From the NCBI RefSeq assembly GCF_001468035.1, contig NZ_LNZA01000001.1, positions 2,210,231 through 2,274,230 of the forward strand: DNA of 64,000 nucleotides. Reading direction: 5' to 3'. Of this stretch, positions 17,108 through 26,848 are shown in pieces (the stretch's first letter is position 1; each line of letters opens with the position of its first letter). Origin of the DNA: Legionella tucsonensis. GTDB taxonomy: Bacteria > Pseudomonadota > Gammaproteobacteria > Legionellales > Legionellaceae. A model generated the notes under the pieces. It did not search any database. It had not been told where the DNA came from and worked only from the letters and a program-made list of their open reading frames with translations. Both the position numbers and the translations under genes were made by a program.

Positions 17108-19372
17108 GTGAAAATGAATCAATTTCAATTAGCAAGCACTTTATTTTTAATGATGAGCCAGGCTTTTGCAAACAATCCTGTTCTTCATTTTTTGGATAAA
17201 CCTTTCCCACCAAAAAGTTCCACATTAGGAGGAAGTATCACTTCTACATATACTTTTACCAATAATCTTCCCTTTACTTTTAAAAAACCATTTCAGGTAA
17301 TCCCGATACTGTGCCCATCTGCAGCTCAAGAATGTACTGCTACTGGAGTAGAATTTAAATACAACGATCATTGTACAGGGAAAAAACTGCAACCTAAAGA
17401 AAGCTGTACCTATAGTATTACCTTAACCCCAAGCAGCATTGGCCAAAAAACGATTTTAGTGGCTTACAGCGGGTATGACAATAACATGGTTCAGGTTCAA
17501 CCCGCGTTAACAACAGTCGCAACAACAGTCCCGGCAGGTATTTTAGGTACAACCAACTTCCCTTCAGCCCAACCTTTGCCCCGTCAAACATTTGCAAATA
17601 CAAACTATACAGTAGCTTTTACGTTTACAAATTATGATGCTTCAAAGGCCAGTTTCATACAAAAAATTACTCAAAACAATAATCCGCTCCATCCCAATTT
17701 CGTAATCACCAGCAACAGTTGTATTCCATCTGGAACAACTGGAACATTAGCGAGCGGCGCTCAATGCAGTATTGTCGGTATATTCAATTCACCTACTAAT
17801 GGCACAGTTACCCTCACAGCTGAATTGATTGGTAACCTCAGTTCCAATAAACTCGTTACATCCACCACAATACAATCCTTTTCATTCAATCAACTGATTG
17901 GTGTTGATTATAATCCCAATCATTATACCAATAACTACCCATTCAATTTTCACGATGTTTTCTATACGGGTACACTGAACAATTCTGCGGCCACTAATGT
18001 TTATGCAGAACTTCAACAATTACAGAACGCTGGTTTTACAACAGTTCGCTCCTATCAAACCGAACCCTATAGTTGGATAGATATTATTAAGCAAGCCAAC
18101 GCCTTGGGAATGAAAGTTATTTATGAGGCAGTGATTCCTCAACAACCCAATGACACTATGTATCCAGGGTGTCCTTTAGGCGCTCAAGATTATATTCCAT
18201 GTGCCCAAGCTTCATTAACTGCTGTGATTCAGGCAGTTACCCATACTGTATTTAATAATACCGTCATACTTGTTTTTGCGGGGCATGAAAATTACTGCAA
18301 TGCAGGGAATACGACTCCTCCATGCACGGGCACCTCAAACATTACTTATTTAACCAATGCAGTATCTGCTTTAAAAGCCACACTGACTGCACAAGATTTG
18401 ACAACTCCTGTAAGCTCTGCTGTTCTTAGTGGAAATTTCGTCACCCCAAGCCCTGCAATTTCTACCGATATGCAAACATTAATTAGTTCTTATTCTTCTA
18501 AAGCCCCCCTAGCCTTTGATCCTTATCCCTTTCAATTTGGCGTAACCCCAGCAACAGCAGCTGTATGGGCTCCTCCATTAAGCTCAACAGTACAACAGAC
18601 CAACTCACTCGCATGGGATTACATACATGTTGTAGGTTCAACAACCCCACCAGCCTTACCCATGGCGAACGAACAACCCTTTTATACACCTGGGCGTGTT
18701 CTATTGGCAGCAGAAACAGGTTGGGCAACAGCGGGAACGACTACAGGATATGCATGTAACTCTCCTGGCCCATGCGCACCATCTGTGGCAAATGCTACTG
18801 CTTATTTCCAAACTCTTTATCAATTGAATACAAATAATTTTATAAAGACATCAGGATATAAGATAGGTGCTCTTGCCTTTGAGGCCTACGATGAACCCAC
18901 AAAACCAGGCCCTACGGCAGAACAACATTATGGTCTTTTTAACTCAAGTTGTGTGCAAAAAAGTGCAGGCATTGTTCCCAACAATGCAATGGTATCCGCA
19001 ACGGGATGCCAAGGGTTTACCAATGGCACTCTATTAACCATATTTGGTACGACTCCTCCGACTCAGCCATCATTTAAGGTGCAAATTACTTATCCATCGA
19101 GACAGCATCCAACAATTAATGTAACGATACCTGCTAATTCTGGAGTAACGCCTAATATAAGTACGATAACACCATGGCCACAATTTTTAATTTATCAAGG
19201 CGCCAAGATTACTGTTTCTTCAACTACCAGCACTCAATCCTGTACAACTACAGCCACAGCAGTCACTGCATCACCGTCTTCAATTACTTTCGGACCAGTG
19301 ACCTGCACTAAACCTCCCCCCAGCAACATGGGATGCTTTGGTCTGGGATGCCAACTATCTAATCCTTTTTAA
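17108..19372 (+). CDS. Secreted GH17-like beta-glucanase
   Basis: The 754-residue protein has an N-terminal signal peptide (…LFLMMSQAFA). Residues ~25-260 are Ig-like beta domains with paired cysteines. The catalytic part (~265-630) follows the glycoside hydrolase family 17 order: IGVDYNPNHY, FTTVRSYQTEPYSW, GMKVIYEAVIP, VFAGHENYC with the acid/base Glu, LLAAETGW with the nucleophile Glu, and FEAYDEPTKPGPTAEQHYGLFN. GH17 enzymes cut beta-1,3-type glucans of fungi, plants or algae. A C-terminal ~110-residue beta module ends with Cys-rich GCFGLGCQ. Type II secretion is likely. GTG 17108 or ATG 17114 could be the start. Confidence 0.8.
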   Translation: MKMNQFQLASTLFLMMSQAFANNPVLHFLDKPFPPKSSTLGGSITSTYTFTNNLPFTFKKPFQVIPILCPSAAQECTATGVEFKYNDHCTGKKLQPKESCTYSITLTPSSIGQKTILVAYSGYDNNMVQVQPALTTVATTVPAGILGTTNFPSAQPLPRQTFANTNYTVAFTFTNYDASKASFIQKITQNNNPLHPNFVITSNSCIPSGTTGTLASGAQCSIVGIFNSPTNGTVTLTAELIGNLSSNKLVTSTTIQSFSFNQLIGVDYNPNHYTNNYPFNFHDVFYTGTLNNSAATNVYAELQQLQNAGFTTVRSYQTEPYSWIDIIKQANALGMKVIYEAVIPQQPNDTMYPGCPLGAQDYIPCAQASLTAVIQAVTHTVFNNTVILVFAGHENYCNAGNTTPPCTGTSNITYLTNAVSALKATLTAQDLTTPVSSAVLSGNFVTPSPAISTDMQTLISSYSSKAPLAFDPYPFQFGVTPATAAVWAPPLSSTVQQTNSLAWDYIHVVGSTTPPALPMANEQPFYTPGRVLLAAETGWATAGTTTGYACNSPGPCAPSVANATAYFQTLYQLNTNNFIKTSGYKIGALAFEAYDEPTKPGPTAEQHYGLFNSSCVQKSAGIVPNNAMVSATGCQGFTNGTLLTIFGTTPPTQPSFKVQITYPSRQHPTINVTIPANSGVTPNISTITPWPQFLIYQGAKITVSSTTSTQSCTTTATAVTASPSSITFGPVTCTKPPPSNMGCFGLGCQLSNPF

Positions 19373-19715
19373 ATTGGAGGACTTTAAACAGCGATTGGTG
19401 AAGTCTCACGTAATGATAAAATAAAAATGTTGCGTCATTAGAAGCCTGAGATATCGTCACCTTTTTTAAACAATTCATCGATCACTTAATGATCGAATTA
19501 TTTATATATAAAGTCATTCCCGCGCAAGCGGGAATCTACCCATCATTTTAACTCGTTACTTTAACTTAATTTGCATTATCTTTCTAAGTAGTTTATCGAG
19601 CACATCAAATGAATGAATTATGCACATGGTGATTTAAATATTGACACCAAGACCGATAAAAATATATAATTGTGCGCAAATCGATTACAATTAAACCAAA
19701 TAAGCGAGATACTCT
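19373..19715. repeat. Intergenic region with dispersed palindrome at 19516-19535
   Basis: ATTCCCGCGCAAGCGGGAAT (19516-19535) is a perfect palindromic stem with a GCAA loop, sharing its core with the element at 4075-4090. The rest is AT-rich and holds the promoter of the next gene. No gene is seen. Confidence 0.6.
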
Positions 19716-20306
19716 ATGGAGTCAAAATTTTTTAATAGCACATCTATTCCAAAAACCAGTAAAGAAGCTTTTCGCACATTAACCAAGACTCAGGACTTGA
19801 AAAATATTGAAGATATTTTATTTAACTTTAAACAATTGGTGAGTATTAAAAAAAGCAAGCTCACTTCTCATGCTCGTCAAAATTCAATAATACCCAACAA
19901 TCAAGAATTTATTGAAAATATGGAAACACTCCTTAAAAAGCTGCAAAACGCTGTTGCGAATGAAAAACCATATCAATCTTTATTTGGTGATGTGTGCAAA
20001 TTAAAAGAGGATTTGCAAGTAATTTTAGGATACTATCAATCTCAGATTCGGCAAAATCAGCCTATTGTGAAAAGCTATCTAAAACAAGCTCAAGGGAAAC
20101 ACGGTGAGCTTAGAGCTGTAGTATCTGGAATTCAATCTCACGAAAAATCTTTACTTAATAAAGAAGATTCAAGCATTCTAACCAAGTACACCATTAATTT
20201 TTGTGCAGACGATAATATGCACAAAGATATTGAAATGATTGGCAACATCGTTCTGAGACCTTGCTTAGCGGATCATAGCAATGAACCTGGATTTTCCTAT
20301 ATCTAA
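19716..20306 (+). CDS. Unknown 196-residue helical protein
   Basis: No family recognised. The protein is cytosolic-looking, mostly helical and Lys/Gln-rich, with a probable coiled coil at ~60-130 and a short C-terminal segment ending EPGFSYI. Weak GCGAGA ribosome site. The lack of homology cues, the polar C-terminal tail and the neighbourhood make an effector possible but not demonstrated. Confidence 0.6.
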   Translation: MESKFFNSTSIPKTSKEAFRTLTKTQDLKNIEDILFNFKQLVSIKKSKLTSHARQNSIIPNNQEFIENMETLLKKLQNAVANEKPYQSLFGDVCKLKEDLQVILGYYQSQIRQNQPIVKSYLKQAQGKHGELRAVVSGIQSHEKSLLNKEDSSILTKYTINFCADDNMHKDIEMIGNIVLRPCLADHSNEPGFSYI

Positions 20307-20433
20307 TGCGTTTTCGTAAGCAGTAGCATAATATTTTGAAGCTTCTTCTCTATGTGCTAAATAATTGAGGCATATATTTACTTGTTGAATAAAAAAATTA
20401 CTAAGTTACAATAAGCTTTTTATTTTTCGAGAA

Positions 20434-22179
20434 ATGATTATGGGATTTTATTTCAATACCTTCAGACAACAAGAAGCCGATAAAGCTTATAACGAACAAA
20501 GATATGAAGAAGCACTTATGCATTACTCAGAAGCGCTAAAAACTCTGAATTTGCATGCTGCTTCTAATAGTGTCCAACACTCTGATTTTTACGATGCCTT
20601 AGTTTATGTACTTTCCGAGATTGTAACAACCAAGCTTCAGCTAATCCGTAAGGAGGCTGAAGACTTGCACTTTGATAATATTACAAAATATTGGCAAGAT
20701 ATTCCCAGTTTACTGCATGAAATCGAACTTATTCACAGCAAGCATCTTGCAAAACTAACACATGCTTTGAGCAATAAAGAGCAAGTGATTCGAAAAACAC
20801 ATGAATTACTTGCTGCCGTTTGTGAAGAAATAAGTGATGAGTTAGTAGATCAACTAGAAGATAATGACGAAAAGAATCTTAATTCGCAAGTAGTGCTTTC
20901 ACAAGCGATTGAATGGATGAATCGAGCTATTACCTTTCAGGAAAAAACAAAAGATCGCCCCAAGCTTTCAAGCAGCCTAGGCTATTTAAATTTACTCGAG
21001 CAACATTATAAAGAGACTGGAAATGAAGCCAACCTTCATGCCATGTCTGATTTCATAAGCAAATACAAACTCTTGGAAGTGGCTATTCAATCTCCCTTGC
21101 GGAAGTTGGAGTTACTAAGCTATGTAATAAGATTAGCCATTTTTAATCTAAATGATACCAGTGAACTTGTTCATGAATGTGAAATACTCTATGGCTTACT
21201 TTCTGAAGAAGACAAAGAAAATCCTATTCTAGATGATCTTCAAAATTTAGTTAATCTGGTACCTCTTGAAGACAACGAATCGGAAGAGGAAAGTCAGCTA
21301 AAAGACATGGAGTCAACAGAAGAAACTCATCCTACTTCAACTTTAGAAGAAAGCACAATTGATTCAACGGAAACTGACTTTGCATCAGAAGAATTTTATT
21401 TAAGTGTCAACCATCCCGATATTCCGATGGAGATTCAATATGTTAGCTCTGAAGTCACTCAACCTCTTGTTCCTGAACCTTCCTCAATGAGCCCCTTTAA
21501 GACAGCCCACCACGTACTAACACAACAACACCTTATGTTGCTCCAGTCCAGTAGTCAAGGGAATAGTCGAGCTTCACAAGTTTTTTTTAGCAACTCGTTT
21601 CAGGCACCACTATCAGAAGAGACGCACCTTTATAGCAAAGCTCTTCATTTAGCCCTGAAAAAAATAACCGCTGATTCACACAATCCAAAATTTTTGGCTA
21701 ATTTACTCTGTCTTATAGCAGATTTCTTCAGTAAATATAGGGCGGATGGAATTCAAAAACAAAATGCTATAGTTATAGCCTTTGATCTATATCAACAAGT
21801 ACTTAAAATAGATCCTACGCATCATAGAGCACATATCAAATTAAATAAGTCATCTATCCAAAATAAGTCGCTGATTGGGCCATATAAATTTTTTAATAAT
21901 GGAACTCAAAGCCTTACATCGGTTGCCACTCAAATATCGACAGCAAAAGATTGTTTTAATCAGGCACTCGAAGAATTAACGATCCAGCTAGAAAGTTTCT
22001 TAATGAATAACCCTAGTAAAATCGAAAAAACGATAAACAACTTAATCGACTTTATTGGTGACAAATTAAGTGATATTACGAGTACTCCAAGTTCTGAAAT
22101 AAGAGCAACGCTTACTCAAACATTTCGGGAGGCACTTCTTAATTCAGCACACTCTAGTAGTACCCCCATCAACTTTTAA
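20434..22179 (+). CDS. TPR-like repeat protein of unknown function
   Basis: The 581-residue protein opens with a TPR-like unit (ADKAYNEQRYEEALMHYSEALKTL, ~14-37). A second unit lies near 420-455 (AIVIAFDLYQQVLKIDPTHHRAHIKL). Between them are helical segments and an acidic Ser/Thr/Glu-rich linker at ~280-320. TPR units mediate protein-protein contacts. No signal peptide or membrane segment. ATG at 20434 or 20440 are both possible starts. An effector role is plausible from composition only. Confidence 0.6.
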   Translation: MIMGFYFNTFRQQEADKAYNEQRYEEALMHYSEALKTLNLHAASNSVQHSDFYDALVYVLSEIVTTKLQLIRKEAEDLHFDNITKYWQDIPSLLHEIELIHSKHLAKLTHALSNKEQVIRKTHELLAAVCEEISDELVDQLEDNDEKNLNSQVVLSQAIEWMNRAITFQEKTKDRPKLSSSLGYLNLLEQHYKETGNEANLHAMSDFISKYKLLEVAIQSPLRKLELLSYVIRLAIFNLNDTSELVHECEILYGLLSEEDKENPILDDLQNLVNLVPLEDNESEEESQLKDMESTEETHPTSTLEESTIDSTETDFASEEFYLSVNHPDIPMEIQYVSSEVTQPLVPEPSSMSPFKTAHHVLTQQHLMLLQSSSQGNSRASQVFFSNSFQAPLSEETHLYSKALHLALKKITADSHNPKFLANLLCLIADFFSKYRADGIQKQNAIVIAFDLYQQVLKIDPTHHRAHIKLNKSSIQNKSLIGPYKFFNNGTQSLTSVATQISTAKDCFNQALEELTIQLESFLMNNPSKIEKTINNLIDFIGDKLSDITSTPSSEIRATLTQTFREALLNSAHSSSTPINF

Positions 22180-22530
22180 GCTCTAGAATTTTAGCAGTTA
22201 ACTAAGATATGGCTGTAAGTTTTTTATTTTTTGCCGATTTGTTTTGTGGCACAAGTATATGACAACAGCCTTTCTTTTTTATTAGAAGTAATGACATTAT
22301 TCAACCTCATCTTCAACAATACAATCACTTAGCACACAGAAAAGAAACGTCACTTGCATTGCATACAATTCTTTTCAATTGATTTAAATCCATACATTTA
22401 TTGAAATTATCCAGATCATCTCTTGTCATTGATTACAATTTTGTTATATAAATTAACGATTTTGAAATAATAATGATATTTATTCTTACATATGTATTAC
22501 AACAACCGATCATTCACTTAAGGAGTGTTT
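22180..22530. promoter_or_regulatory. Upstream region of the carbonic anhydrase gene
   Basis: This AT-rich spacer presumably carries the carbonic anhydrase promoter. No gene, RNA or repeat was seen. Confidence 0.3.
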
Positions 22531-23574
22531 ATGTTTAATCGATTGATGCTTGGTGTACGTCGATTTCAAAATGAATCATATAAACAAATGGAGGAGGATT
22601 TTAAGGAATTAAGCGCGGCACAAAAACCTGAAACTCTATTCATTACTTGTTCTGATTCACGTATAGTGCCACATCTTTTAACACAAACAAAACCTGGTGA
22701 TTTATTCGTCATCCGGAATGTAGGAAATATTATTCCCCCCTCATACGTTCCTTCAAGTGAAGCTGCCGGACTCATGTTCGCCCTAAAAGAACTTCCCACT
22801 ATCAAAGATATTATTATTTGTGGTCATTCACATTGCGGTGCAATGAACGGCTTATTAAATCCCAATCTCCATGAACATCTGCCTGAAGTCGCCTCATGGC
22901 TTATTCACTCGCATTCCGTCTTAAAACAAGTGAACGACTCTAAAGAGCTTCATGCAGACAATTTCATTTTAAAAGTACAACAAGCGGCCAAGCTAAACGT
23001 TTTGGCACAGATGGAGCATTTAAAATCTTATCCGCTCATTGCCAATAAACTGGAGCGTAAAGAGCTCACCATCCACGGATGGTTTTATGAGTTTGAAACA
23101 GGTGAAGTATTTGTTTATGAACCTCAATATCACGAATTCTTTCCATTCGAAAAAGCATTCACTTTTGCTGTTTCCGCCAGGCGAGATAAAATTATTGAAC
23201 ACGTAGCGATGAAGTATTTGGAGTCGTTCACCAATCCTCAGACAACCAAAGAATATAGAGACTTGATGCAATTATTTTCACTTCTTGAAAACAATTTACT
23301 TCCCATCTGGCATGCAATAAAAAAAGAAGTGACACAAAAATTATGGGAAGAATTGGGCGGTTTATATTCCAGCATGGATGATGTTCAATTTAGTAATATG
23401 CTGGAACAGGGACATCAGGTAAAGCTGGTAAATTTAAAAGATTTTCAAAAAAATATATCAGAATCAGAAGGTTATAAAGATTTCATTAAAATAATAATGC
23501 GACATTCATTCTTTACGTTTCCAGCCCCTAAATCAATACCAGAGGTATTCTGCAATTTAAGTTTTAATTATTAA
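22531..23574 (+). CDS. Beta-carbonic anhydrase with C-terminal extension
   Basis: The 347-residue protein has the beta-carbonic anhydrase zinc site: CSDSR (Cys40, Asp42, Arg44) and CGHSHCGAM (His99, Cys102). It interconverts CO2 and bicarbonate in the cytosol. The catalytic part ends near residue 208 (IHGWFYEFETGEVFVYEP). About 135 residues follow that ordinary ~200-220-residue enzymes lack; they are helical and unassigned. ATG 22531 has AAGGAG 6 bases upstream and is preferred over the GTG inside that site. Confidence 0.9.
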   Translation: MFNRLMLGVRRFQNESYKQMEEDFKELSAAQKPETLFITCSDSRIVPHLLTQTKPGDLFVIRNVGNIIPPSYVPSSEAAGLMFALKELPTIKDIIICGHSHCGAMNGLLNPNLHEHLPEVASWLIHSHSVLKQVNDSKELHADNFILKVQQAAKLNVLAQMEHLKSYPLIANKLERKELTIHGWFYEFETGEVFVYEPQYHEFFPFEKAFTFAVSARRDKIIEHVAMKYLESFTNPQTTKEYRDLMQLFSLLENNLLPIWHAIKKEVTQKLWEELGGLYSSMDDVQFSNMLEQGHQVKLVNLKDFQKNISESEGYKDFIKIIMRHSFFTFPAPKSIPEVFCNLSFNY

Positions 23575-23653
23575 GCAAAAGAAGAACGGGGGTTGAACTA
23601 TTTCATCTATCGATCTATTGTTATAATCTGACCAACTAAATCGGGATGATTAT

Positions 23654-23845
23654 ATGTATAAAAATAATAAAAAATCTGAGTATCCCACCCAGTATCATAG
23701 CTATCCTAGCACTATCGGCCGCAAAGCCATCAACACGGACATAACAACAGTTGCTCATAATATCATTATCATGGTCACGGACAAATGTCTTATACGCAGC
23801 CGCTGGGCATGTGCCGATCATGTTAGATCATCAGTATGGTCATAA
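23654..23845 (+). pseudogene. Possible frameshifted small His/Tyr-rich gene
   Basis: An open frame of 63 codons starts at 23654, but it reads as low-quality protein. Three frames in succession give His/Tyr/Gly-rich segments (PTQYHSYPS, then YHYHGHGQMSYTQPLG, then HQYGHNHKKHS ending at ~23862). That pattern fits a small His-rich protein broken by frameshifts. There is no clear ribosome site. Chance cannot be excluded. Confidence 0.25.
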
Positions 23846-23941
23846 TCATAAGAAACATTCCTAGGATTATAGTCCATCGTAATATTGAGAGGAATTTAGG
23901 AATATTTTAGGGATAGGAAAATAGATGAAAGGGAGTTCATG

Positions 23942-25054
23942 ATGAAAACAATTCTTAAAACCTGTTTTTGTGTTGCTACGCTTTGTTCAACTCATTTGCT
24001 TTTTGCGGCCTCTGCAGAGGTAGGAGTAGAAAATAAACAGCCTGAAAAATCAATTCTAGATTATTGGACACCTGAAAGGCTGATGAATGCTAAAGAAATG
24101 CCTTATCCTCAAGTGAATCCGAGCGAGGTTGAGGAAATCGATAGGGATTTGTTAAATTCCGAAGAGCCACAGGAGCAAGAGGGTGCTCCTCCTGAAGAAG
24201 ATATTAAGCTTGATGAAATGTCTTTGATTCCAGAGAACTTGCTTAATCAGAAAGTAGGAGGTCAAACTTTTTTTGATCGAGGAACCTCAGGTTATAATTT
24301 TACGAGTTCTCGTTTAAATCCGATAACGGCTGATCTTACGTATCCCTATAGGACTGTAGGAAAGCTTTTCTTTACTGTTCCAGGAATGGGTAATTATGTT
24401 TGTTCCGCTGCAGTAATTAATCGAAGAATTATTTTAACTGCCGGACATTGCGTTCATTCAGGAAGAAATGGCATTAGCGGTTATTATACTAATTTTCTTT
24501 TTGTCCCAGCTTTTCGAGACGGAAGAGCACCTTTACGAGCTTGGTCTTGGAGATATGTTCTCACTACGACAGCCTGGTCAACGGGTGGAGGGATAGTTCC
24601 AAACGCTGCAGACTATGCCATGATTGAGGCGAATGACATCGTTATAAATGGTATAGCCACTCGCGTGGGTTCTCTTGCAGGATACATAGGCTGGCGAACT
24701 AGTTCCTTAATACCCAACCATGTACATCTATTAGGCTATCCTTGTAATTTGGACTCATGCCAAAAAATGCATCAAGTGACGGCTCAAAGTGCTCGCGCGG
24801 TGGCTCCCAATAATGTTGAGTATGGATCAGATATGGCGGGGGGGTCTAGTGGTGGTCCTTGGGTACAAAATTTTGGAGGGGTAGCGGCAGGACAGACAGG
24901 GGGTCTTAATCCTGCTCGTAATGCGATTGTAGGAGTTACATCTTATGGCTACACTGACACCCGAATTAAGCTGCAAGGAAGCTCTATATTAGATAGTCGG
25001 TTTGTAAGTTTGCTAAATAGTATGTGTGCCCATCGAAGTGGCAACTGTGGGTAA
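23942..25054 (+). CDS. Secreted trypsin-like (S1/V8-like) serine protease
   Basis: The 370-residue protein has a signal peptide (MKTILKTCFCVATLCSTHLLFA) and a ~90-residue acidic propeptide-like region. The protease domain shows the catalytic triad in order: TAGHC (His169), ADYAMIEAN (Asp224) and GGSSGGPW (Ser303). Paired cysteines near 269/274 and at the C-terminus suggest disulfides and extracellular action. It is probably a type II exoprotease. ATG 23942 lies 6 bases after GGGAG; ATG 23939 is the alternative. Confidence 0.85.
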   Translation: MKTILKTCFCVATLCSTHLLFAASAEVGVENKQPEKSILDYWTPERLMNAKEMPYPQVNPSEVEEIDRDLLNSEEPQEQEGAPPEEDIKLDEMSLIPENLLNQKVGGQTFFDRGTSGYNFTSSRLNPITADLTYPYRTVGKLFFTVPGMGNYVCSAAVINRRIILTAGHCVHSGRNGISGYYTNFLFVPAFRDGRAPLRAWSWRYVLTTTAWSTGGGIVPNAADYAMIEANDIVINGIATRVGSLAGYIGWRTSSLIPNHVHLLGYPCNLDSCQKMHQVTAQSARAVAPNNVEYGSDMAGGSSGGPWVQNFGGVAAGQTGGLNPARNAIVGVTSYGYTDTRIKLQGSSILDSRFVSLLNSMCAHRSGNCG

Positions 25055-25070
25055 TGTGTAGCTTACATAA

Positions 25071-25103
25071 CCTGGGTTCAGGTCCACACGACTGAAACCC
25101 AGG
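25071..25103 (+). terminator. Terminator of the serine protease gene
   Basis: CCTGGGTTCAG (25071-25081) pairs with CTGAAACCCAGG (25092-25103) with one small bulge, followed by ATGATTTTCATT. It lies 16 bases past the stop. Confidence 0.55.
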
Positions 25104-25347
25104 ATGATTTTCATTCAACCTGCACTCAAAATACGACCATTAGTCAAGATTTTAAGCTCTCCTCTGAGCTATTAATAATTTACTGATCTGGAAAGAGAAA
25201 TCTGGTCTTCTTTGAAGTTTTCGAATAAATTGTCTAAAAATTCTGATGTGGACGAACCTTTAAAGAAAGATAACTATTTATTTAATTTGCAAAATAAAAT
25301 TTTTAGTCTACATAATATTAAACAAAGGGATTTTAATGTGAGTATTC

Positions 25348-26763
25348 ATGAAAAAATGGACGGGTTTCATCATAGCTTTAGCAGTGCTTATCCTTATCGC
25401 TTACTATGCTGTTGGTTTCTCAATCGAGAATACCCTAACTAAAAATATAAATTCAATTCCTAAAACTTCTTCATTTAGTGTTCATTTAGATAAATACCAC
25501 CGAGGCTGGTTTTCATCTCAAGCGAACTTAACATTTAAGATGCATATCCCGGCACAAAATATAACAGATAAAAATGATGTTCCCAGAACTGAACCACCAA
25601 CTGATTTTGATGTAGACATCCCTATTTTTATCAAACATGGACCTTTTATAGCTACAGATCATGGTATACGTTTTGGAATAGGCCTTGTCACAACTCAACC
25701 TGAAACTCATTATGAAGCATTTATTAATTATTTGAATAAAACCATTTTTAGATATACGCTCCCCTCCTTTGCCATAGAAGGTAAAATTGGACAAAATGAA
25801 GGAGACTTCAAGTTAAATTGGCAGGGCTTATCTTCTTTGCTGTGTGTTTCTTCTAATCTTGATGATATTGATGGTAACTTCAGGCTATTGGGAGTCAAAG
25901 GAGCTGCTAATAATTCCTCCAATATGGAAAATAATCTTGCCTTCAATATTGGTGAGATCACTTATGATTATAAATTTAAACGCCACCAAGAATGGTTATG
26001 GCTTGGCCAGTCTCATTTTGACATTCCTTTTGTTGCAATCAATCTGGCAGGTAAAAAGGTATTCGAGCTAGGAGGTTTTGACTTATCGGCCGGTTCTAAT
26101 GTTCATGATGGCGCAATGGACATTGATTTTAAACTGTCATTGCAAAAGCTGTTTACGGATAATCATAATTATGGACCAGGAATTTTACACTTAAATTTTA
26201 GAAATCTGGATCCAGTCATTGCAGCAAAAATCAATCAACAAGAATTCAATCTGATGCAAAATAATAGCAACCCCAATCTCATTACGCTTGCATTCGCAAC
26301 TGAGTTACCCAAACTCCTTGCCAAAGGAGCTGTATTAGAACTTTCGGAAATGATGTTGGATGTACCAGATGGGAAAATTATAGGCAATTTTAAAATTTCA
26401 CTGCCAAAAAGCGAAGGAGATGAAGTGTCTCAGATGATGCAAAAAATGTATGGTGAAGGTTACTTTAAAGCACCGATAACAACTGTAAAAGTACTCATGA
26501 GTACATCAATTAAGAATAATCTTGCCACCAATGCTCAAACCATTCCAGATGCCAAGGTAATATCGCCTGGCTCAACAAGTCCAACACAAATCCTCACTAA
26601 TCTCGATGGTGAAGCTGCAACTCATGCAGAAAAAATGTTACAAGATTATGTCAATAAAGGACTTTTAAAGATTGAAGGCAATGATTATGTTCTTACTTTC
26701 AAGTTAGAAAACCAAAAGTTTTTTGTGAATGGAAAACCTTTTAACCCCGATATGTTGAAATAA
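25348..26763 (+). CDS. DUF945 (YdgA-like) membrane-anchored protein
   Basis: The 471-residue protein has one N-terminal membrane anchor (about 5-25, GFIIALAVLILIAYYAVG). The rest is periplasmic and beta-rich, with the opening YHRGWFSSQANLTF and later DIDFKLSLQKL and NFKISLPKSE blocks that mark the DUF945/YdgA family. Family function is not well established; members belong to the outer-membrane/AsmA-like class of elongated beta proteins. GTG 25336 two codons ahead of the region is less likely than ATG 25348. Confidence 0.75.
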   Translation: MKKWTGFIIALAVLILIAYYAVGFSIENTLTKNINSIPKTSSFSVHLDKYHRGWFSSQANLTFKMHIPAQNITDKNDVPRTEPPTDFDVDIPIFIKHGPFIATDHGIRFGIGLVTTQPETHYEAFINYLNKTIFRYTLPSFAIEGKIGQNEGDFKLNWQGLSSLLCVSSNLDDIDGNFRLLGVKGAANNSSNMENNLAFNIGEITYDYKFKRHQEWLWLGQSHFDIPFVAINLAGKKVFELGGFDLSAGSNVHDGAMDIDFKLSLQKLFTDNHNYGPGILHLNFRNLDPVIAAKINQQEFNLMQNNSNPNLITLAFATELPKLLAKGAVLELSEMMLDVPDGKIIGNFKISLPKSEGDEVSQMMQKMYGEGYFKAPITTVKVLMSTSIKNNLATNAQTIPDAKVISPGSTSPTQILTNLDGEAATHAEKMLQDYVNKGLLKIEGNDYVLTFKLENQKFFVNGKPFNPDMLK

Positions 26764-26812
26764 TTTGGAATAGTTTGCACCATAAACCATCCAATTTTTA
26801 GATAGTGTAGAA

Positions 26813-26840
26813 AAGCCCATATAAAATAGGATATGGGCTT
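26813..26840. terminator. Bidirectional terminator between convergent genes
   Basis: AAGCCCATAT (26813-26822) and ATATGGGCTT (26831-26840) form a perfect 10-bp stem with an 8-base loop. It sits between the convergent DUF945 and cyclodipeptide synthase genes and can serve both. Confidence 0.7.
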
Positions 26841-26848
26841 AGAAATCT

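Noticed and set aside
25212-25442. 76-codon plus-strand frame before the DUF945 gene
   Set aside because: It overlaps the start of the DUF945 gene in another frame and has no support of its own.
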